Notes: generated by a model from the sequence alone, not told the origin. Counted from the first letter of the stretch, positions 24,101 to 36,500 are shown. The stretch is 64,000 nt of DNA from Linanthus parryae (GCA_023055425.1 JALGPY010000004.1:19119718-19183717); one strand, 5' to 3'. A program made the numbers and translations.

Positions 24101-25017
24101 ACGACATTCCCATGCTGCAATCTGTGAAAGATTGGCTAGGAAAGTGTTTCTCAATGAAAGACTTAGGGGAAGCAGCCTATATACTCGGTATAAAGATCTA
24201 TAGAGATAGATCTAGAAGGTTGCTAGGCCTAAGTCAAAGTACATATATTGACAAGGTGTTGAAGCGGTTCAACATGCAAGATTCCAAGAAGGGATTCTTG
24301 CCCATGTCACATGGAATCACTCTTTCGAAGAGTGGTTGTCCTTCCAATGAGATTGAGAAGGAACGTATGAGTAGGATTCCCTATGCCTCGGCCATAGGAT
24401 CTATCATGTACGCCATGTTATGTACTAGACTAGATGTGTCATATGCCTTGAGTATGACAAGCAGATACCAATCCAATCCGGGTGAGAGTCACTGGATTTC
24501 TGTCAAGAACATCCTAAAGTACTTGAGAAGAACTAAGGATGCTTTCTTGATGTTTGGCGGTGAGGAAGAGTTGCGTGTAAGGGGTTACACTGATGCAAGC
24601 TTCCAAACCGATAGAGATGACTTTAGATCACAGTCGGGATATGTGTTTTGCCTGAATGGAGCAGCGGTGAGCTGGAAGAGTTCCAAGCAAGAGACGGTAG
24701 CTGATTCTACAACAGAGGCTGAGTACATTGCTGCAAATGGCGCAGCAAAGGAGGCTGTTTGGATGAGAAAGTTTGTTTCTGAACTTGGCATGGTCCCTAG
24801 CATTGCGGATCCAGTGGAGTTGTTCTGTGACAACACTGGGGCGACCGCGCAATCAAAGGAACCCAGATCGCACCAGAATTCCAAGCACGTGCTCAGGAAG
24901 TTTCATCTGATTCGAGATATTATCGATAGAGGAGACGTTCGGATATGCAAGATTCCTACAGATGATAATCTGTCAGACCCGCTTACAAAGCCTCTCACGC
25001 AGTCGAGTATAGTATGA
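21112..25017 (+). pseudogene. Copia element B gag-pol polyprotein (one stop, C-terminus lost)
   Basis: Starts at ATG 21112 (MANKSSSSQ). 823 codons are open, then TAA at 23581-23583 stands where relatives have Trp (VWTLVEPP). The same frame then stays open to 25017. Domains: Gag; CCHC knuckle at 254-267; protease DTGCGSHIC near 302; integrase IHTDVCGPF, RSDRGGEY and a changed Glu segment (VFERRN for VSERRN); RT with YVDD; RNase H with YTDAS, STTEAEY, FCDNTG. The last 19 codons are missing: after LTKPLTQ the frame runs into LTR sequence (SSIV and stop) because of the ~100-bp deletion. Other changes from A: CTRLDV for CTRPDV. Non-functional. Confidence 0.95.
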
Positions 25018-26406
25018 ATTTGTATATGGCTAGAAAATTCATTTATTATTTATTGGATATTTAATATAATGAAGTCCTTAGATTTACAATCGTGTTTTTT
25101 ATCTTAAATATCCCTAGTCGAGTATAATGATTGATGGGACAATCATCTATAGACTAGTATGGGGTTGGATTGATATGGAGATATCACGATCCAACACATA
25201 GGTGTGCATTACGGAATGTTGCACTGGATTGACCCATCACCGAGAAGGCTACATACATTTTATGTTGAGTCACAAGTTCTTCTCGGGTGCAATGGTATTG
25301 TCATCCTTAGACTTGAAGTCACTAGATATTCTAGTTGTGGATCATTGTGATCTTGGTAGCGTTAAACGCTACACCGTAACTGGGTAGTTATAAAGGCGTG
25401 TACTGGATACAATGAGAAGCAAGCTTAGAGATCGTAGTGGACTTAGAGAGGATTTGCCCATCCCACATAACGGGAGCAAATATCCTAGGCCACTCGAGGG
25501 ATAGTGCTTATAGAATGTCTGGCCAGACTCAAATAAATCAATATGGGATATTGATGTTATTTGCACGAATAAGGCTATTCCCATAGATCGAGAAACTATG
25601 GATTGGATATACGAGTGTGACTTGTATGTCTCGTGTCCAATCCGGATATGGAGGCAAAGGGATGAGACAATTACTTGTACAAGGTTGTCTAGATGACTAT
25701 TCTATTAGTTGGCTAGAATGGATGTTTTGCTAGAAACCGCTCCATATTAGCAAATAGTTGCTACCAACTAGATAGAACCTATGGGGTCACACGCTATATA
25801 GAGTTGTACTAGATTTGGGAATTAATTAATTGGATTAATTAATTAGAAGGATCACTTTGCAAACCCTTGCAAACTTAGTAGGGACTAATTTGCAAGGAAG
25901 GGACTAAATTGAATTCTAGTAGGACTAGAATAAGTCCTTTAGGTAGTTAACAAGGAGTTGTTGGACTATATAAAGGACCCTCCTTCCTTCCTTCCTCATA
26001 ACTTATGCTCATTAGTGATCATAACAAGAGTGGGAGAGAACAAAGGAGAGAGAGAGCAAGCAACAAGGGCCGAACCCGACCCTTGCCGCCGCCCCCTCAC
26101 CCCGTCGGCCAAAAGAGGGCCGAGCCCCTCTTTTTGTCTCGTTTTGCGTGATTCCTTCACCCTCCTCTTATTCCGGGCTAGCACCAAGGAGTTTGGGAGA
26201 TCTAGGAGCAACTCTAGGCGTGGATCAACTATAGAGAACGTGACACTATTCGCGTTTGAAGTCATCAAGGAGATCCCAAAGGTGTGTTTATGATTTCTTA
26301 CCTTCACTATCGTTATGCATCTAGACTTGTGATCCTTGGAGGGTTTTGCATGGTTATTTGTTTGATTATGCTTCCGTTTGCGCGATCCATGAATCAAAAC
26401 CCTACA
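25003..26406 (+). repeat. 3' LTR of element B, first 26 bp deleted
   Basis: LTR similarity begins at about 25003 and runs to AACCCTACA at 26406. The TG end and the adjacent polypurine tract are absent. The length is 1404 bp against 1430 bp for the 5' LTR. A long open frame on the - strand running from the D RT into this LTR (25996-27237) is an insertion artefact. Confidence 0.93.
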
Positions 26407-26411
26407 AATTG
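26407..26411. repeat. Target site duplication AATTG, right of element B
   Basis: Matches 18001-18005. One copy restores the D reading frame (..SAIGSLMF..) on the - strand. Confidence 0.97.
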
Positions 26412-27360
26412 CACTAAGGTATGTCACTTCAGGGCCAAGAGGTTCCTCGTCACTCTCTTGAGGAAGGAAAAGATATTTATTAACATCAAGCGACCTAACC
26501 ACCATAGGGGTGGTTAGTGGATGTGATTTGTCCATACAAAATCTTTTAAGGACTTTTTCAGTGTAATTTGATTGATGAAGTAAAATTCCTTCAGGAAAGT
26601 GTTCAATTTGTAGACCGAGGCAAAATCTCGTCTTTCCCAAATCCTTCATCTCAAATTCCTTTTTCAAGTAAGTTGCAGTTTGGGTAATCTCTTCGTGAGT
26701 TCCCACAATATTCAAGGCATCCACGTATACTGCCACTATTACAAATCCATTTGTGGACTTCTTTATGAAGATACAAGGACAAATTGGATTGTTAACAAAC
26801 CTTTCTTTTAATAGGTATTCGCTCAAGCGATTGTACCACATTCGTCCCGATTGTTTTAGTCCATATAAGGATCTTTGGAGCTTAATAGAATAAGCGGTAC
26901 GTGGTTTGTTTGTTTTTGGCAGTTTCAGTCCTTCAGGAACTTTCATATATATGTCACTATCAAGTGAACCATATAGATATGCTGTAACCACATCCATCAA
27001 ATGCATATCTAAATTTTCCAATGTTGCCAAACTTATTATGAATCGAAAAGTAGTTGCATCCATCACAGGCGAATATGTTTCTTCATAATCAATACCTGGT
27101 CTTTGCGAGAAACCTTGAGCTACAAGTCGGGCTTTGTTTCTTGTAATCTCGTTTTTCTCATTTCGTTTCCACACAAAAACCCATTTAAATCCAATGGGTT
27201 TTACTTCATTAGGTGTTTGAACTATTGATCCAAACACTCTACGTTTTTCTAGTGAATTTAATTCAGTCTGTATAGCCTCTTTCCACTTTGTCCAATCGTC
27301 ACGACGTCGACATTCTTCAATTGACAGTGGTTCGTGATCGTCATCACTTATATGTAGGGC
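26412..27360 (-). pseudogene. Copia D pol: reverse transcriptase
   Basis: On the - strand the frame reads EECRRRDDWTKWKEAIQ near 27300, then IGFKWVF, ARLVAQGFSQ, SPVMDATTFRF, VVTAYLYGSLDSDIYM, LYGLKQSGRMWYNRL and VAVYVDALNIVG. These are the ordered motifs of a Copia RT. The catalytic box is YVDA rather than YVDD (codon GCC in place of an Asp codon), so the enzyme would be inactive even in the open stretch. The frame is cut by element B after GPEVTYLSA. The apparent Met at 27237 is a GTG inside the polyprotein and not a start. Confidence 0.93.
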
Positions 27361-29061
27361 AACGTTAAAGACAAATGTGTCATCAATGATAAATTATTTC
27401 GATCCCATATTTTTTCTGGAATATATATAATTGATCGAGATCTCTTGTTTTTCTGGTACCATATCACCCTCTTCAAGGGATGAATTTAGATCAATCATTT
27501 TAGGGATCGGATCACCAATTTTAATGAGATCATCAATTGTCTTTGTGGAATCTTTAGGATTCTACACAGTTGCCTGATTTGTCTTCCTTTTTCTAGCAAC
27601 CAAATCTTTTGAGCCAACAGGCCTGCCACGCTTTTGGCGTGCACTAGATTCATTTGCTTGTATGATTGAGTTTTGTCCTGCAGGGACATCAATTCGTGCT
27701 GCAAAATTCGCAGCCGGTATATGTGATTTTATAACTTTGATTGTATCAACGAATGCATCATGCATTTCGTTAGCTATGCTTTGCAATTTAAGGATTCTCC
27801 GCACTTCAAATTCACACTGGCTAGTTCGAGGATCCAAGTGTGTTATCAAAGGAGAATTCCAAGAAATTAATTGTCGAGCTTCAGGCTCCGACATGTCTCC
27901 CCCTAATTTCGGGAAGATCGATTCGTCAAAGTGACAATATGCAAAGCGATCTTGGAATAAATCCCCGGTTAAGGGTTCCAAATATCTAATAATAGATGGA
28001 GAATCAAACCCAACATAAATACCAAGTCTATGTTGGGGACCCATCTTGTTACGTTGTGGGGGTGCAATAGGAACATGCACAGCGCACCCAAATACACGTA
28101 AATGAGATATATTTGGAGGTAGTCCAAACACAAGTTTTTGGGGAGAATATTTAAGATACGTAGTGGGGCGTAAACGTATTAATGCAGCGGCATGTAAGAC
28201 AGCATGTCCCCATACAGGAATGGGTAAATTTGTTTACATCAACAATGGGTTAGCTATTAATTGAATTCTTTTAATAATAGATTCGGCTAAACCATTTTGA
28301 GTGTATACATGCGCGATTGAGTGCTCAACCTGTATCCCAACAAACATGCAATAATCGTCAAATGATTGCGATGTAAATTCACCAGCATTATTAAAGACGT
28401 ATAGTTTTTATGGGATGATCAGGGAAATGTGCTCTAAGACTTATAGTCATTCCTAAAAGGCGAGCAAATGCCATATTTCGAGATGATAATAGGCATACAT
28501 GCGACCATCTTGTAGAGGCATCAAGTAGTACCATGAAATAGTAAAATTGACCAGTAGGGGGATTGATTGGTCCACAAATATCTCCTTGAATGCGTTCCAA
28601 GAACTTAGGAGATTCAATACTAACTTTCATGGGTCTAGCAATGTATTTTCCTAGAGAAAGCGGTGCATGGGTATTCTTTTGGCGAAAAAAATCTTTTTAT
28701 CTTTTAGTGGATGCCCGCTTGAGTTCTCAATGATTCTTCGAATCATAATTGTGGCGGGGTGCCCAAGCCTATTATTCCAAAGCATAAAAGTTGTGGGATC
28801 TTTTTGTTTTATGGCGACATTGACTTCAACTGCTTGGATAGTTGTATGGTACAATCCAGATGATAAAGCAGGAAGTTTTTCTAATACATGTTTTTTTTCT
28901 GATACAGTGGATGTAATACACATGTACTCCACCTCATTCACATTTAGAGTTTCAATGTGGTACCCATTTTTACAGATATCTTTCAAACTCAGCAAATTTC
29001 TACTAGATTTGCTAGATTATAATGCCTCTTCGACATGGAATATTGTTTCACCGGGCAATAT
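27361..29061 (-). pseudogene. Copia D pol: GAG-pre-integrase, integrase and linker
   Basis: From 29061 leftward on the - strand: ETIFHVEEAL, LLSLKDICKNGYHIET, GAG-pre-integrase LWNNRLGHPATIMIRRI (with the His pair), integrase core GDICGPINPPTG with the first Asp. The second Asp is lost at IKTIRL, where a frameshift brings TAA (28391). The C-terminal part is NISHLRVFGCAVHVPI, GIYVGFDSPSIIRYLEP (27562-28131). A variable linker follows to 27361. Several frameshifts separate the segments. The 5' continuation is cut at 29062 by Gypsy LTR1. Confidence 0.9.
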
Positions 29062-29713
29062 TGTAATACCCCGATTTCATAAAAGAAGCTAATTTGATAA
29101 TTTTACATAAAGTTTGGGAGTATAGTTGTGATTTATAGAAGTTATGAATGAATTAAAACAAAGAAAAGGGTTGTAATTGTGGTTTTGAGAAAGTTATAAA
29201 GTAGTTGGATATTATTTAGAAGGTTATAATTAAAGTTTCCAAGAATATAAAGTTGATAATTTAAAGAATAGGGATGTAGTTGTATTTTAAAGAAGTTATA
29301 TACATTAATCAAACTAAGTGAGGGGCCTTAATTGTAGTTTTAAGAAGTTGTAAATCAATTAAATTAAAGGATAGGGTTATATTTGTAGTTTTGAGAAGTA
29401 ATAAATTAGTTGAAATGAAGTTTAGGGGAGGTGACTGTAGTTTAGAGAAGTTAATAATTAATTTAATTAAAAGGTTGGGGAGCTAGATGTATTTTAGAAG
29501 AATAGGTGTATGTATATACGTATAGTATAATTATCTTTAATCCGTATTTTCCATAACCCGACCCGTATATTCGTATAACCCGGTGATGTATACCGTATTA
29601 CCCGTATTTCCTCTATTGACCCGACCCAAAACCCGTATTTTTAATTAAAAAGTATTATTATTATTATTACTATTATTATTTTTCTCCCAACCTCTCCCAT
29701 ATTTTTCTCTCCT

Positions 29714-29714
29714 T

Positions 29715-29773
<59 letters not shown>
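29714..29773 (+). repeat. (TC)n microsatellite in Gypsy LTR1
   Basis: About 60 bp of almost pure TC with one A interruption. The equivalent run is about 40 bp in LTR2 (47501-47540), 59 bp in LTR3 (56770-56828), 42 bp in LTR4 (59657-59698) and 41 bp in LTR5 (62527-62567). Confidence 0.9.
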
Positions 29774-29778
<5 letters not shown>

Positions 29779-30086
29779 TCACGGCCACACCCTCCTCCCT
29801 CACACATCACCATCCCTCCTCCCACCTTTTTCTCAACCTCCTCCCTCTTCTTTCTTTTCTTCACCGTACACACACACCCACACACACCCACAACTCCTTC
29901 TCTCCCACTTCAGATTTAATAAATCCCCTTCCTCCTCCTACTCTCATATTAAAAAATTCACCATCTTCTTCCTCTTCCCTCCATCACCATCCTTCTCTCA
30001 CACCTCTACCCCCCTTCCTCCTCCTACCTCTTACAAAATTTATCTTCTCCCTCAATATTTTAATAACCCTCCTCTCCAAATTTCAC

Positions 30087-30094
30087 TATAAATA
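30087..30094 (+). promoter_or_regulatory. TATA box of Gypsy LTR1
   Basis: TATAAATA in the context CACTATAAATAGAG, about 1025 bp into the LTR. It is conserved in all five LTR copies (47851, 57135, 60005, 62875). It places the start of R about 1.05 kb in, leaving an R-U5 of nearly 3 kb. Confidence 0.78.
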
Positions 30095-30455
30095 GAGTTC
30101 TCCTCCTTCTCACTTCACCACCCACACTTCATCACCACCTTCTTCTTCTTCTTCTTCTTCTTCCCGTTGGCCTAACACCACCACCACCACAATCACCATA
30201 ACCATCACCAACAACACCCACCTCCCTCACTCTCCAACCTTCTCCCTCTCCCTCTCGGTAAACAACATCACCCACCACCATCACTACCACTGCCGACACC
30301 ACCCCCACATCACCTCCATCTCCACCACCCACAAACACCCTCCAAAACACCACCACCATGGCCACCTACGGCACCACCAACTCTCTGCCTCCACCCCTCT
30401 CCCACCTCTGTCTCTCTCTCTCTCCTAAACCCAGCAGAAACAGCCCACACCCACA

Positions 30456-30460
30456 CCACC
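30456..30460. repeat. Target site duplication CCACC, left of element C
   Basis: Repeated at 38932-38936. Uninterrupted LTR2-5 have a single copy at the same place (CACACCACCATCAT). Confidence 0.95.
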
Positions 30461-31889
30461 TGTTGGAATAGATGCCCTAGAGGCAATCTAGTTTAGTATG
30501 AATTTGTAATTGGCTAGAAAATTCATTTATTATTTATTGGATATTTAATATAATGAAGTCCTTAGATTTACAATCGTGTTGTTTATCTTAAATATCCCTA
30601 GTCAAGTATAATGATTAAATGGGACAATCATCTATAGACTAGTATGGGGTTGGATTGATATGGAGATATCACGATCCAACACATAGGTATGCATTACGGA
30701 ATGTCGCACTGGATTGACCCATCACCGAGAAGGCTACATACACGTTATGTTGAGTCACAAGTGCTTCTCGGGTACAATGGTATTGTCATCCTTAGACTTG
30801 AAGTCACTAGATATTCTAGTTGTGGATCATTGTGATCTTGGTAGCGTTAAACGCTACACCGTGACTGGGTAGTTATAAAGGCCTGTACTGGATACAATGA
30901 GAAGCAAGCTTAGAGATCGTAGTGGACGTAGAGAGGATTTGCCCCTCCCACATAACGGGAGCAAATATCCTAGGCCACTCGAGGATAGTGCTTATAGAAT
31001 GTATGGCCAGACTCAAATAAATCAATATATGGGATATTGATGTTATTTGCACGAATAAGGCTATTCCATGGATCGAGAAACTAGGGATTGGATATACGAG
31101 TGTGACTTGTATGTCTCGTGTCCAATCCGGATATGGAGGCAAAGGGATGAGACAATTACTTGTACAAGGTTGTCTAGATGACTATTCTATTAGTTGGCTA
31201 GAATGGATGTTTTGCTAGAAACCGCTCCATATTAGCAAAGAGTTGCTACCAACTAGATAGAACCTATGGGGTCACACACTATATAGAGTTGTACTACATT
31301 TGGGAATTAATTAATTGGATTAATTAATTAGAAGGATCACTTTGCAAACCCTTGCAAACTTAGTAGGGACTAAATTTCAAGGAAGGGACTAAATTGAATT
31401 CTAGTAGGACTAGAATAAGTCCTTTAGGTAGTTAACAAGGAGTTGTTGGACTATATAAAGGACCCTCCTTCCTTCCTTCCTCATAACTTATGCTCTAAAG
31501 AGAACATAACAAGAGTGGGAGAGAAAAAGGAGAGAGAGAGCAAGCAACAAGGAGGACGCCGCCCCCTTGCCGCCGCCCCTCGTCCCCGACGCCACAAGAG
31601 GGCCGAACCCCCTCTTTGTGCCTCGTTTTGCGTGATTCCTTCACCCTCCTCTCATTCCGGGCTAGCACCAAGGAGATTGGAGATCTAGGATCAACTCTAG
31701 GCGTGTATCAACTATAGAGAACGTGACACTATTCGCGTTTGAAGTCATCAAGGAGAACCCAAAGGTGTGTTTATGATTTCTTACCTTCACTATCGTTATG
31801 CATCTAGACTTGTGATCCTTGGAGGGTTTTGCATGGTTGTTTGTTTGATTATGCTTCCGTTTGCGCGATCCATGAATCAAAACCCTACA
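30461..31889 (+). repeat. 5' LTR of element C
   Basis: TGTTGGAATAGATGCCC to AACCCTACA. TATA box at 31451-31462. The perfect palindrome GTAGCGTTAAACGCTAC is at 30841-30857. Confidence 0.97.
31451..31462 (+). promoter_or_regulatory. TATA box in element C 5' LTR
   Basis: CTATATAAAGGA, 990 bp into the LTR. The second copy is at 38493-38504 in the 3' LTR, from where it could read out into Gypsy LTR1 sequence. Confidence 0.77.
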
Positions 31890-31890
31890 G

Positions 31891-31902
31891 TGGTATCAGA
31901 GC
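31891..31902 (+). promoter_or_regulatory. Primer binding site of element C (tRNA-iMet)
   Basis: TGGTATCAGAGC, one base after the 5' LTR, unmutated. Confidence 0.92.
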
Positions 31903-33567
31903 CACAGGTCATAGAGCATAAACGTAGTTTATGTGTTACATTCTTGTTGTTTTACACCTTAATTTGTTGTTTATCGCGTAAAACAAGACAAATCAAGCAT
32001 TGGATGCAATTTGTCAAAGAATTAATCATAACAAGACCCAATTGTTGCATTGGATGCATGAATTGGTGAGTTTGAGAAATTTTAGGATCTTAGATCTAGG
32101 GTTTGGGCATCCTTGGGGATGAAGGAGTTCTCCCAAAACAAGGAAACAACCAAACTTGGGCTCCAAGCAAGGAGGTTGTTTTGGAAACAACCTCCACAAG
32201 GAGGTTCGGCCCCCTAGGGGACCGCCCCCTTGCTTGCCGCCCAAGCTTGGCGCCCTAAGGGGCCGGGCGGCCCTAACCCGCGGGCCTAGCTTGCGGGTTT
32301 TGGGCCGGGCCGGCCCTAGGGCTTTATGGTTCACTTTGTTTGGGCCCGGGCAATTGGATTGTTGGGCCCATGGACCGTTTTAACCCTAGAAAACCTAAAA
32401 TCAATTAAAATTGACCAAGCGCGTTAAAATTGGATTTTAACTGTTTATGTGCAAATCGCATGGTGATTGGATATGGCCTTAGGATGTGGTTTGATGTGGA
32501 TGTTTAATTTTGTGGTTTGGTTTTACGGCCTGCGAGCTGATCAATTAATTGTAATAATTAATTAGGGTTTTATGGCCTGCGTGCCATTTTTTTTTCTCAA
32601 CTTGTGAGATTTATTTTATTTAGTATAGATATTAGCTAGTGCTAGATAAAGTAGATTGTTAGCCAAGATTGGAGAAAAAAATCCCAAAGCCAAAGAAGCC
32701 ACAAAAGATGGAGCATGGAGCATGGAGCACACCACATGACTATGAAGGATGGACCAAAAGATCAAGACGCATGGAGATGTGTTTGTTTAGGGTTCATAGA
32801 TAATTCCATTGGCTTGGAATTATCTTAGTCTAGAAAAGGCCATATCCACATCACGTTTTATTTCTGTTTTGTGGTTGTTTATTTATTGTCTTATTATTTG
32901 TGTGGTTGGTGTATGAATGATGCATGCAATTAGGATAATAAGATAATTAGACAACCCGGATCTATTATTTGGAGTTGTGCCCAAACTCAAATAGATAGAT
33001 TAGTTGATATTGATCAACAAAATAATTGAATTTAAAATCCCTCAAATTAAAATATTGTGTTCTTGCCTTCTCGTTATTTAAACACTCATTATCATCATTA
33101 TTTATCAAGTTCGTGCGTGCCAAAGCATGGCGACTTGGTTCATAATGATGGAATGCGATGGCACGTAACAATGTGCAATTGTTTAGATAAGAGGTTGAAC
33201 ACAACTAGGCTATTAATTTGATTAAGAAACCTAGAGGCAATCAATTGGGATTATCCATATGGATGGATAAATAAGGAGTTATTTGCCCGATTGAACCAAG
33301 AGTTGCATATGGGATGCAATTGGAATTGTTCCTACCTAAGAAGTAGTCGAATTATGGGTGACTTGCCAAAGCAAGCTCATAAGGAGGTGAAAAAGATGGA
33401 TCTTGGCCCACTAGAAAATATAAGGATATTTTCCGCATTAATATCTTGAGGGTTATTAATCCGTAGAAAAATAGTGGGAGCTATATTTAATAAACTAGCC
33501 ATTATTAAATATAGTCAAAAATTCACAAATACTAAAACTTGCGTATTTTCCTTTTGTAGAATTCCAA
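31903..33567 (+). other. 5' untranslated leader of element C
   Basis: About 1.66 kb, colinear with the leaders of A and B. The GC-rich GGCC-palindrome block lies around 32210-32330. No credible gene. Confidence 0.8.
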
Positions 33568-36500
33568 ATGGCAAACAACTCATCGAGTTCACAACATTCC
33601 CTACGATCTGTCCTTGAGAAGGACAAGCTCTCTGGAACCAACTTTCTTGATTGGTACAGAAACTTGAGAATTGTTCTCAAGCAAGAGAAGAAGCTGTACG
33701 CAATAGAGGAGCAAGTTCCAGAAGGTCCAGAGAACCAGACACCTGCTGCCTTAAAGGCGTATCAAAAGCGTGTTGATGACGCTAATGATGCGGCCTGCCT
33801 AATGCTTTGCACCATGACCTCTGAGCTTCAGAAGCAACATGAGAACATGAATGCTGTCGATATGATCGAACATCTAAAGCAGCTCTTCCAAGAGCAGGCG
33901 AGGGTAGAGAGGTATGAGGTCTCAAAGGCACTGTTCAAATGTCATCTGGCAGAAGGGAACCCGGTGGGACCCCATGTACTCCGAATGATCGGGTACTTGG
34001 AGATTCTCGCCCGGCTTGGGTTCCCGGTCGGCCAAGAGTTGGCAACGGATCTCGTGTTTCAATCGTTGCCTGAAAGTTATGGACAGTTCATTATGAACTA
34101 TAACATGAACGAGATCGTTAAACCACTGCCAGATTTGCTCAACATGTTGAGGACGGCTGAACAGAGCATCAACAAGGGTAAGGGCAAGGCCATTATGATG
34201 GTGCATAAAGGAAAGGGCAAAAAGTTTGCATCTTCCTCCAAGGGCAAAGGCAAGTCAGTTGCTAAGTCCAAGGAACAAGCCCTTAAGCCTGTTGGTGGCA
34301 TTGCCAAGGTCGTGACTAAGGGTGAATGTCACTACTGTAGTCAACCTGGACACTGGAGAAGGAACTGCCCAAAATATCTGGAGGACAAGAGGCTTGGAAT
34401 AGTGATTCCACCACCACCAGGTATTTTTGTTGTAGATGTCAATTTAACTGTCTCTACATCATGGGTATTAGATACTGGATGTGAATCTCATATTTGTCGA
34501 AATATGCAGGATCTAAAGAGAAGTAAAAGATTGGCTAAAGGGGAGGTTGCTGCGTTGGCCATAGGCGTGTGCGAGCTATCTCTGCCTTTAGAATTAGTTT
34601 TAGAATTAAATAATTGCTATTTTGTGCCTGCTATGAGCAGAAACATTATTTCTATTTCTTGTTTGGACAAGGAAGGTTTTATTATTTCAATAAAGAACAA
34701 TTGTTGTTCCTTTTATTTAAATAATATTCACTATTTAAGTGCGCAATTATTTAATGGACTTTATGTCCTTGATCTAAGCAATCCTGTCTACAACATTAAT
34801 ACCAAGCGGATTAAAATAAATGATTTAAATCCTGCTTATTTATGGCATTGCCGTTTAGGCCACATAAATGAGAAACGTGTATCTAGAATCCATAAAGATG
34901 GATTACTAGACTCATTTGATTTTGAATCATATGAGACATGTGAGGCTTGTTTATTGGGAAAAATGACAAAGTCCCCTTTCAATAAGAAAGGTGAGAGGAC
35001 TAGTGAGCAATTGGCGCTCATACATACCGATGTGTGTGGGCCATTTGCCACGCCTGCCAGGGGTGGTTACGTCTACTTCATTACGTTTACTGATGATTAC
35101 AGTAGATATGGATTTGTGTACCTTATGAGGGCAAAATCCGAATCCTTTGAAGTGTTCGAAGAATTCAAGAATGAAGTAGAGAAGCAACTTGGCAAAAGTA
35201 TCAAAGCTCTACGATCGGATCGTGGAGGAGAATACTTGAGCCAAGAGTTTGACGACTATCTTAGAGAGTGTGGGATAGTGTCCCAACTCACTCCACCCGG
35301 AACGCCACAATGGAATGGCGTGTCCGAGAGGAGGAATCGAACCCTATTGGATATGGTTTGGTCTATGATGTGTCAAACCGATCTTCCATTATCATTTTGG
35401 GGCTACGCTCTATTAAGTGCAGCTTTCACCATTAACCGTGTTCCATCTAAATCAGTCATGAAGACACCATATGAGATGTGGAGTGGGAGGCGTCCCACAC
35501 TGTCGTTCATGAGGATTTGGGGCTGCGATGTCTATGTAAAACGTGTACAATCAGACAAGCTAGGGCCTAAATCGGATAAGTGTAAATTTGTGGGGTACCC
35601 TAAGGAAACTAAGGGATACTACTTCTACAATCCAACCGAGAACAAAGTGTTTGTTGCTCGGACCGGCGTGTTTCTAGAAAGAGAGTTTGTCTCTAAAGAA
35701 GCAAGTGGGAGGAATGTAGAACTTGAAGAAGTTCAAGAACCACAAATCACTGAACCGATTATGGAACATGAACAGGAATCACAAGCAGTTGTGGATCCAC
35801 CTGTTCAGGTAACACAAGAGCTTCGTAGATCTAGTAGAGTGCGCCAGGAACCCGAGAGGTATGGACTTCTCGTAACTGATTCCGGTGACACGATGCTCAT
35901 AGATGATGAGCCTACTACCTATGAGGAGGCCATGAATGGCCCAGACTCGCAGAAGTGGCTTGAAGCCATGAGATCCGAGATGGAATCCATGTACACCAAC
36001 AAAGTATGGACTTTGGTGGAACCACCTGATGGGGCGCGGCCCATAGGGTGCAAGTGGGTCTTCAAGAAGAAGATCGACATGGATGGTAATGTGATTACCT
36101 ATAAGGGCCGATTGGTGGCTAAAGGATTCATACAGATTCATGGTATTGACTATGATGAAACCTTTTCACCAGTCGCTATGACCAAATCCATCCGAATCCT
36201 ACTTGCGATTGCAGCATACTACGACTATGAGATTTGGCAGATGGATGTCAAAACAGCATTCCTTTATGGGAATCTCCTCGAGGACGTGTATATGATATAG
36301 CCGGAGGGTTTTGAGGATCCAAAGCAAGCCAACAAAGTCTGTAAACTGCAACGATCCATTTATGGATTGAAGCAAGCTTCTAGGAGTTGGAATCGACGTT
36401 TTGATGAAGTGGTCAAAGAGTTTGGCTTCATCAGAAACGAAGATGAGTCTTGTGTCTACAAGAAGGTTAGTGGGAGCTCTGTAGCTTTTCTGGTCTTGTA

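Larger units (their letters stand above)
18006..26406 (+). mobile_element. Copia element B (8401 bp), nested in D
   Basis: Same family as A and C: 5' LTR 18006-19435, altered PBS, leader, polyprotein 21112-25017, 5'-truncated 3' LTR 25003-26406, flanked by AATTG. By eye the LTRs differ at about 19 of ~1400 positions, making B the oldest of A/B/C. A deletion of about 100 bp removed the end of pol, the polypurine tract and the first 26 bases of the 3' LTR. Because the target duplication is intact, this loss came after insertion. Confidence 0.96.
17000..29061 (-). mobile_element. Old Copia element D, 3' portion (interrupted by B, cut by the Gypsy array)
   Basis: A second Copia lineage on the - strand with a short LTR (17000-17186) at its 3' end. 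Its pol fragments run 29061 to 26407 and, after element B, 18005 to 17317. The interrupted codons rejoin across B (..YLSA then IGSLMFLANC). Its 5' part (gag, protease, 5' LTR) is not in the window; homology stops exactly where Gypsy LTR1 begins at 29062. The sequence differs strongly from the O/A/B/C family. It carries frameshifts and stops throughout. Confidence 0.9.
29062..30460 (+). repeat. Gypsy LTR1, first part (1399 bp)
   Basis: Starts TGTAATACCCCGATTTCAT. AT-rich U3, then a (TC)n run at 29714-29773, a CAC/CTC-rich region, the TATA box at 30087 and a TTC repeat near 30140. It is broken by element C after CCACACC ACC. The remainder resumes at 38937. Confidence 0.93.

Noticed and set aside
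25996..27237. 413-codon - strand frame with an RT N-terminus and a novel C-terminus
   Set aside because: The C-terminal third is LTR sequence of element B read antisense. The fusion is created by the insertion at 26406/26407, not by a real gene.
30132..30365. Gly/Val-rich - strand frames at 30132, 47923, 57204 and 60080
   Set aside because: Complement of CAC/ACC-rich LTR sequence; low complexity, no start context, no domain.
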